Made by a program: the position numbers and the translations under genes. Below, piece by piece: positions 27,201 through 36,200 of a stretch of DNA of 64,000 nucleotides. Origin of the DNA: Nectonema munidae (Eukaryota > Nematomorpha > Nectonematoida > Nectonematidae); assembly GCA_030549495.1 (NCBI GenBank), contig JAUIRK010000923.1, positions 186,001 to 250,000 on the forward strand, written 5' to 3'. Under the pieces are notes generated by a model. It saw only the letters and a program-made list of their open reading frames with translations. It searched no databases and was not told the DNA's origin. Position 1 is the first letter of the stretch. Every line of letters starts with the position of its first letter.

Positions 27201-30200
27201 TAGGTCCAGTTAAAGATCATTGGTACCGCGTGATCCAGTTAAATATCATTGATACCCCTAATAACCATTAAATCATCTACACAGATCATTGGTACCACTT
27301 ATTTTAATCATTGATATCGCCCATGTTAAAGATCATTGGTACCGCGTGATTCTAGGTCCAGTTAAAGATCATTGGTACCGCGTAATTCTAGGTCCAGTTA
27401 AAGATCATTGGTACTGCGTGATTCTAGGTCCAGTTAAAGATCATTGGTACCGCGTGATCCTAGGTAATAGAGTTTAAAAAAATAAAATTTATAAACTAAA
27501 TAATAATTAAGATTATAGAAATATATTATTGAAAAATAAAATTTATAAACTAAATAATAATTAAGATTATAGAAATATATTATTGAATAATAAAATTTAT
27601 AAACTAAATAATTTAGATTTTAAGGGAATCTATTAATAAAACCATTAGTTATTTAAAAATTATTATCAATAGTAGGTATCAATTTATAGAAATCTAAAAA
27701 AAAATCAAAATTTATAAATTAAGAAAAACAACTTTAATAAAGAATCTTGTTTTATTAAAAATATAGATTTGAAATAGTAGTCATATAAATTTATTATCTT
27801 TCTTGGGAAGAATGAATAAACCCATCATCAGCCATTAATTGAATTTGATGATATTGAGAATGTAAAATTTTTTTAATGCAAATGAATTTTTTTGATTGGT
27901 TAAAATAAGTACATTATGCACGTATATACAAAATATACAAATATATATATGAATTTTTTTGAATAAAAAGATTTATGGTAAAATAAAGTTAATATTGTTA
28001 TTCAGAATGATAAGAGGATTCTAAAAATATAAAAAACTTGATTTTTGGTTGAATATATGAGAAGTGATAAAAGTCTAATTTTGAGCGCGCTGAAAAGGCC
28101 TGAAAAATCGGAAAATTGAAAAATAAAAAAAAATTAAAATTTAAAAGCCTATTCTGATAGAGTTTGATACGCTGATTCCAAATATGTAATTTGTTTGAAA
28201 TGAATCAAATGATTTTTTAATTTTTTTTGAGGTCAAAGTTGAATTTTTTGTCATTTTTTCAAGCTCAAAGGCTAAAAAAAGTATTTAAAAAATGTTTAAT
28301 TTAATATATTTTTACATTTTCGTAATCAGTATTACCCCCTTACAATTTTTCAAAAAAATTAAAAAAATTATTTCTAAATTTTTCCACCGTAGTATGTTTA
28401 AATATCAATTATATATTATGAATGTGAAAAAAAAATTGAAAAAATAATTTTATTCTTCATTTTACACGCTAAAATATAGTAAACAATGTCAAAAATGTGC
28501 ATATTGTTCAAGGTGTTATAAAAATTTTTTTTGAATTTATTTGAAAACTAAAAATAATTTAAAATGTAGGTAAAAGGGTGCTCTTTAAGATAGGCATGGT
28601 TTAAAATGATTTTTAAAAAATTTCTGGCATTTTTGTTCTATTATTAAATTTTTAAAATTTAGACAAAAAAAATTTTTTTTTTAAAAATAAAAATAATTTT
28701 TTCCAAATTTTTTCACCATAGTGTGTTTAAATATCAGTTATATTTTATGAATGTGCAAAAAAAAATGAAAAAAAAATTTTAATCTTCATTTTACACGCTA
28801 AAATATAGTGAAAAATGGCAAAATTGTGCATATTGTTCAAGGAGTTATAAAAAAAATTTTGAATTTTTTTGAAAACTAAAAATAATTCAAAAATGTAGGT
28901 AAAAGGATGTTTTTTAAGATAGACATGGTTTAAAATGATTTTAAAAAAATTTCTCACATAAAGTTTTGTTGCAAAGTTAAATTTTGGAAATTTAGACAAA
29001 AAAAATTTTTTTCAAAAATCAAAAAATTTTTTTCCAAATTTTTTCACCATAGTGTGTTTAAATATCAGTTATATTTTATGAATGTGCAAAAAAAATTGAA
29101 AAAAAATTTTAAATCTTCATTTTACACGCTAAAATATAGTGAAAAATGGCAAAAATGTGCATGATGTTCAGGGGGTTTTTAAAAAAATTTTTGAATTTTT
29201 TTGAAAACTAAAAATAATTGAAAAATGTATCGACGCATCTTTACACCCCGCTGTTCACATATAGAATGTAGATAAAATACATTTTAGCTTTGACTTGTTT
29301 TGTAAATGGTGTTGTTTATGTTCCAGATAACGACAATAAGGTGGCCGTTAAGTTCTTCGGAAAAAAACATCGACTACTATATATACACGCACACAAATAC
29401 GCATAGACTTTAAAACTGCTCATGATTCCAATTCTAGTATTTGTTTTTCGTTCAAACTTTATTGAAGATTTTGAGCAATTATATTGTGAGCATAATAATC
29501 TTTCAGAAGATGCAAAGCCTAAGACTATGTAGAAGATACTTGGATTGGAAAAGCGAATAATCGAAATTATTTTTAATATAGAACATTGGAATTGCTATAA
29601 ATTAGACAAAGAATCTTCTATCATCAAAGCAAATAATGAGTGTGAGGGTTGTGGCATCATGCTTTTAACTCTTTAATTGGAGTTTTTCATCCAAATAATT
29701 TAGAATTTTATAAATATGTTAATAAAATGAAGAAGCTAGAGTTGAAGTAGAGTCGAAGAGGTTTTGTTTTGTGCTTAATCTTTTGTTCAAATAAAAATAC
29801 AAATTCTGACCTAAGAATTCAGCGAATTTGTAAACAACTTTGAAGATTTAGGTGAACTTGAATATTTAAGAGCATTAACTCATCATTTATCTTGACAATA
29901 CTTTTAATGCTTTTCGATGAATTCACCCATCGATAAATTTACAGTGAATCCCTAAATAATACACGTATTTTTAAAAACGTCATACGCATCTATAAAGGTC
30001 TCAAGTTTTTCACTACTCAAATATATGACCGCCTGTTTTTTAAAACGATTCAAAAAAAATTCGGAATTGTAGTGGTATGAAGAGTTTTGATAAGTCACAA
30101 GCTACCCACTAAATTAAAACTATTGTTTTCAACGAACATACTAAGCGGTTAACGCCCAGAGTCGACTTTACAAACATAAAATCGTCTGCGTTTATCAAAG

Positions 30201-33200
30201 CTCTTTAATACAAATCTTCTGCTTACATTGGATATCGTCTGATTATTCTAGTCGTTAACGGGTTAATGCTGAAATGATGGCTCTGCTTTTGATCATATCG
30301 AGAGAATTTGTTATTCAAAGAAATCATTTTTGAATTTTTCAAACAATGGAGCAACTAAAATTTCCCCTAGTTAAAAAGTCAAATTACAATATTGCAGCAC
30401 TACAATATCAAAAATCGAAAGATAATTTTAAAATTAATGAAATCACTCACAAAGGATAGAAATTTCAAGTCTGAAAGTATTATTAATTATTTCATTTTTA
30501 TTACACTATTTTTCATTATTTTTAAGGTCCATTTTAGGAATATCACTAAGCCTCTTTCAAACAAAGAATCCCATGACACATTTATAGGAATTAAAAAGCA
30601 TATGCATTACCTACCACCATCCATCTTTTCTTCCTTAACAAATATTACATACTCCTCTTTTAAGAAAGTTTTTGTGAAAAAGCTAAAAAAAAAAAAGAAA
30701 AAAAAAGGTATATTATATAGACAAAAGACTCAGCACATACGAAAGTGGTGGACATGCTTCGTCATGGAAAGAAGCTTTAAATGGAAAGTAGAATTGAATT
30801 GGCCGCGAAACTTTTTGAAAGGTCACATCACATACTAAACAGAGCAAATGTGATGCTTGGTTTTTGCCAAGTTGTAGAGGTGATGAGGAAGTGGATTGAG
30901 GAATCAATTTCCATAAGAAAGAAGAATTGAGAGAATGGGAGTCAGGAGACAAGGACATTGACATCTAAAAGCGATATGAATATTGAAAAAGAATTTGAAT
31001 AAGGGCGATAAACAAGAACAGGGATGAGAGAAGCTTTGTACGATGCATTTTCAATGGCAGAAGATGCATCGCTAATGTAAGCCGTGTCGCAACTTCTGAC
31101 TTTTAAAGCTCTTTTTTTACTTTCTACATTTCTAATCAAAAGATTGATCTTTTTGTGTGAACTGCGATTTAGAGAGAAATGACCTTTTTCAAAGGAGCAC
31201 TTTCTAACGTTGGATTCATTCTCCTAAAAGGCATTAAATAAAAAAGGCATGCGCGGAGAGAAGTGAAAACCTCAATCTCAAGGCAAAATTCAAGGAAGAA
31301 TGCTTTATTGCCAGTTTCTTGGTGCACAGTATCGGGTAGTAGGATTGATCTTAAAGCGGAGTAATCATTTAATCCGGGCTCCTTGAAAGTGGAGACGATG
31401 CGCTGAACAATTTTCCTTGTCTGAAAAGATTAGAAGAATGGATTAAAGAGCACTTCAGATTGAAAACTTGGTGTAATAATCGAACATTTTACAAAACTCT
31501 CTCTTTCGCAGCGAAAAACATAGCAGCTGTAAAGGGCCGAGGATGTTTGGGGGGAGCCAGAGGAACTTTCTTCTGAGCTGTGATGACTGCATGTGAAGGC
31601 AAAGCAAGCATTGTGAACACTCAGTTCGGGAGCTTTGACGCAAAAGATTATCTGGCTGATTTGAAAGCGCCAAATTTCACTCCCTTTAAACTTGTCAAAC
31701 AAACTTAAATTTAAATGATGTGAAATTAATAATTTTTGTGTTGATAATTTTAGATGCAAATATGATAGAAGTCTGCAAAAGTGGATATATCTATATATTT
31801 GAGGCTGTAAAGAGGATGCAGAGTATGAAAGTAAAAAGAACGACTCCTTCAAATTAACTTACTAATCAGCTTACTATCTGAAAAACTAACCGCATCATTT
31901 ATACTATTTTATAAAAATACAGTAACCCCTCTCAGATGATACAAGTCAGCTACATTACGACTCCCTCTTAGATACGACTTAATTTACATGCACAGATAAT
32001 ATAATCATTAAACACGCCTCCTAACGACGGTTCTAACCTCTCACATAGGACTAGAATTTCGGTTGAAACATTTCTCAGGACCTCAAGGATTTTAAGCTGG
32101 TTGATTTCCCAAAAAATGGAAACGAGGCTCGAGAAAAGTATTGATTTTATTTTTTCATTTTATTCAATCGAAAATAAAGAAAGCTTAAATTTTCTAATAT
32201 CAATGAAAGTCCTAAACTGTATGAATCCATTGCAGCTACTTATTACAGTGTCCGAAAAATTCGTCGTAGACAAGTTTGCCGTAGGAAAACTCGCCTCAGG
32301 AAATTTCGCCTAATAGGAAAAATCGCCGGGAGGCAAATTTGCCGTAAAACAAGTATTTGTGATAAAAACAATTTGGTTTTTGAAGTACCATTTTATCTCT
32401 TTCAAACAACCAAATTTGGCCAAGTGATTATTTTTTCTATTTTATCTTTATTTTTATTTTATCCTATTTTTTTTTTTATCTTTATTTTTTTCGACTATAG
32501 TTTTTTGTAGGCAGACGATGGTTTATCAAATGGAAACTAGTAGATGAGGACTGAAATTAGTTGAAGATCTTAACTATATTTACCAAATAGATGGAAAATA
32601 CGGATAATAAATAAAATAAAATACGGATAATAGAATAAAAAAATAATTACTCCATTTCCTTATTGGTTGTTTACTTAACAGAAACTTCGAAAGCCAGGCT
32701 TGCTTGTTTGGAAGAGATAAAATGGTACTTCAGAAACCAAACTGTCTTTATCACAAACACTTGTTTTTTACGGCAAATTTGTCTTATGGCGATTTTTCCT
32801 AGAACCACTTATTACTAAATGTTTTGTCCTTTATACAACTTACATCTTGTGAAAGTGAGAGAAGTTTTCAATGGTATCTAACTTTTTATCTCAAAAAAGA
32901 GAAACTTTAAAAGACGAGTTTGAAAAGTTTATTTTAATAAAGATTAGTTTTACTTTTTATGTATGCACTTTTCTAGTCTTGAGAATTCTCAACCTAAATT
33001 CTCATTTCTCAAGAAATCAGGACCTCTACATACGATTTCATTTATTATACCGCTTAAATTTTTTTTATTTGTACTATCATCAAAGTAAAGATAAACAAAT
33101 GATGTATAAGTGTATGTATATTCCATGTTCCAATGAATGCTTATAATGAAGTTATCAAGGCGTGAAATATATCCATCTCTCAAAACATATATCTCTAAAA

Positions 33201-36200
33201 TCCTAGCATGTTTCTTGTTCTTTGGTGCTTTCCAGGAAAAATCATAAGTAGCAAGAAATGTAATCATCGTATTTAAAAGGCAAAAAAAGAATAAATTCGT
33301 CTATGTTGCAGTGCTATGGGTGAAAAGAAATATTTAAAAAGAATATGAAGTGAAACTTCTTTTGTCAAAGTCGGAAGCCAAGAGTTGGTATTAAATTTAT
33401 TAATTTTTGGAATATATATTTTTCTCTATTACTCCCCAGTCCTCTAAAAATTTACATCGAAAGTTTTGCTCTGGGTGTCACATAGGCATGTGAGGAGGTA
33501 GTATCAAGTGTGCTTCTTCATATTAATATTGGCTTAGTTATTTATTATTACAACGCAAATCAAATATAGTGGTTTTTTTTACAAATTCGTGATTTAAAAT
33601 GTGCGTTTTTGGCATTTGTTATATGCAATTTTTTCTTTGGCGCTTAGCTCTTTATGTGCTATTTATTAATTTACATTACATTGATAAAAAATAAGAAACA
33701 AAAATGTTAAAATTATATAGACGTTACATTGTCATGGCGTTTTAAAAACAACTCTAACATTAACATACCTGTCAACCTAAAAAATTTTAAATCTAGAGAT
33801 TTTCAGCGTTATATGGGAAAAAACCGGGAAAATATGTTAAAAACCGGGAGAAATGAATTGTTTTGCATAGTTATTGTTCAAAAAACAAATATTATCATGT
33901 GTATTTGACTTTTTTTGAATTGACACAAAATAGCGATATTATTATTATAATTAAAGTTACAAAAAGTATTTTTTGAAGAAGAAATAAACTAATAAGAATA
34001 CTGACATTTTTCAGTGTTGTATATTACAGTTGCTTTTTTTTTGAAAGTTTAAGCAATTCTTCATCTGGTCTCCAATCGCAACAATTATTTTCTTTTTATT
34101 TGCTTTCATAGTTCAAGAAAATACTTCAAGTAAGTAGTTAATTCATACTTCAAAGAAGATCGGGTATCTGTTTTATTTTTCTTTATAATGTTAAATAGTC
34201 TCTCAAGACTTGCATTACTATGTAGAAGATTGAATGTTTTGGATGGAACAAGTAGCAACGGAAGGAAGAATTTAAAATCTGTCTAAGTTCCAGGAATTTT
34301 CATTTTAGCAAAGTAGTGCCATAAAACATCTATTCGATAATGAACATTTTTTTGGCCTCCATCATCAACACTATTCACTATTTCTGCTTCAATCCAAACA
34401 TTATTTCCAATTTCACCAGCAGATAAAGATTGGTAATCGACAAATTCTTCGAACAATGAGTCATGGTTGATACTTTTTATAAAAATTTGGTTCGAAAACT
34501 TTTCAAGAAAATTTAAACTTGAGACCATTCACTTTTGTCCCTTTGAACGTCAACCTATGAACTGTTGAGTACAACTTTGTTTTCAAGTGGAAATTTATTT
34601 TGAATATACAAAAGCGCTTCTTTATCATAAACTTGGGTAGCTTGAATGAATTTATTATAGTTTTCTTCTGTTATTTTTCCAGAATTTAGCAATGTGTTTA
34701 ACTTAAATTTTGTTAATCCACCAAGAAAAATTGTTTTAGGCTCTATAAAAACAGAAGTATCAGACAAATTGAGGTTCAATACAGAATTGATGCTTTTTAA
34801 AGTGGTTGGTTTCAAAAATCTTGAGGCAATTCTTCTTCCAAGATTTTATATAGAAGATTTAAGTAAATGTAGTGAAGGTTCTTCTCGTTGAAGAAGTAAA
34901 TTAAAATTGGTAAATAAACTAATTGTTGACTGCATAAAGAACAAAGCAGGTTCCAGCAACGGATTGTCAAACAATGATTTTAGTCTTTTGAAACGCTCAT
35001 TGTTGAAAGATTCACTTAAAAAGTATGATCTCAAGCTTGGAAAGTTTTTAAGACTTTCCAGTGCATTTTTCTAAAGAAAGCCATCTTACCGAGAGGTGCT
35101 TCAAAACAGAACGATATTCTTGGTTACAAAATTCAAAGTATTATAAAAGCTTCTCTTTTCGTTTAGTGCTTCTATCAAAGCTCTATAGTCTATATAAAGA
35201 CTTCCTCTCAAATCGACTTTTTATTTACGGGTAGAGTGGGTCTTATCTGAGAGGGTTTGTTGTATATGATGAAAAATTCAAATACTTCTTGAATTAATTT
35301 ATAGAGACAAAAAACAATGAATAAAAATAAAGCCAAAGTTATATATTTGAAATATAAGTGTGTAAACAGGGAGAGCTATAAGTGACAACGATTTCAATAG
35401 AACTCTATTTTACTATTTCTAGGCAGTAGCGTAGCCAGGAAGAGGCATATGGGGCCGTGCCCCCTCCCGCTTTCCCCGCCATTTTCGCTAGGTACACCCC
35501 CCTCCTCAATTTCTGTTCCCATGAAAACATAAGAACTAATGAAAATCAAGCTGTTATAAGAAGTTGCAGAATATTTGAAGGTATCATATTTCATATTCAT
35601 ATGACATCTTTATAAAAGATATATTTGCTTTTATAGTTTAACACTGTACAATGTACACATGCTATATACTAAGAAATACACATACGATTTATTGAAACAA
35701 GTACAGTAGGGATACAACATTTTTGCAACTCCATAATCCTGTATCATTTTCTAATGAGCTATTTGTAGAAAACAGTGAAAAGCAATGTTTTTTTATAAAT
35801 GCTCAAAAAAGGTCACCCATAATTAACTTTGAAATTATATATTTTGGTGCATTTGGTCGGATTTCAAAAAAGTAGAATAATGCACTAAAAAAGAAAAATA
35901 TTCAAATGATTTAATTCATGCGTGTTAAATTAACTTTATTCTGCATCCTAGAATAGTTTGAAGAGTATAAGTTATATAAAGAAAAATTAGTCAATAGTCA
36001 AATTATTGTAAATCAATAGAGAGAATGGAACAGTGATCGGTTGGCTTTGTTCTTAAAAGTAGCATGTAGTTCTTGCATAACTTTAATTGATTGCTTCTGT
36101 TTTTAGTGACTAAACCCGTATCTATCAGTACCCTAGTTTTGATGTATATAAACATACTCGTTCATTCACTTTTTCCAATCATTCAAACATCTTAAATTTT

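Noticed and set aside
26281-27477. Open frames of 60-104 codons with VKDHWYRVILGP repeats as a repeat protein gene
   Set aside because: The frames are a consequence of the 36-bp period; start codons come from the repeat itself and there is no non-repeat coding sequence around.
30392-30838. 148-codon plus-strand frame
   Set aside because: It is Lys- and Phe-rich with a poly-Lys run from an A tract, and its end overlaps RabGAP1 exon 6 on the other strand. No family resemblance.
31915-35260. CAGTAACCCCTCTCAGATGA at 31919 and its near-complement at about 35235 as ends of one pogo-like element
   Set aside because: The two ends match only partly and enclose unrelated elements; they are more likely separate fragments.
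35394-35600. 68-codon minus-strand frame
   Set aside because: It overlaps the G/C-rich end of a MITE and resembles no protein.
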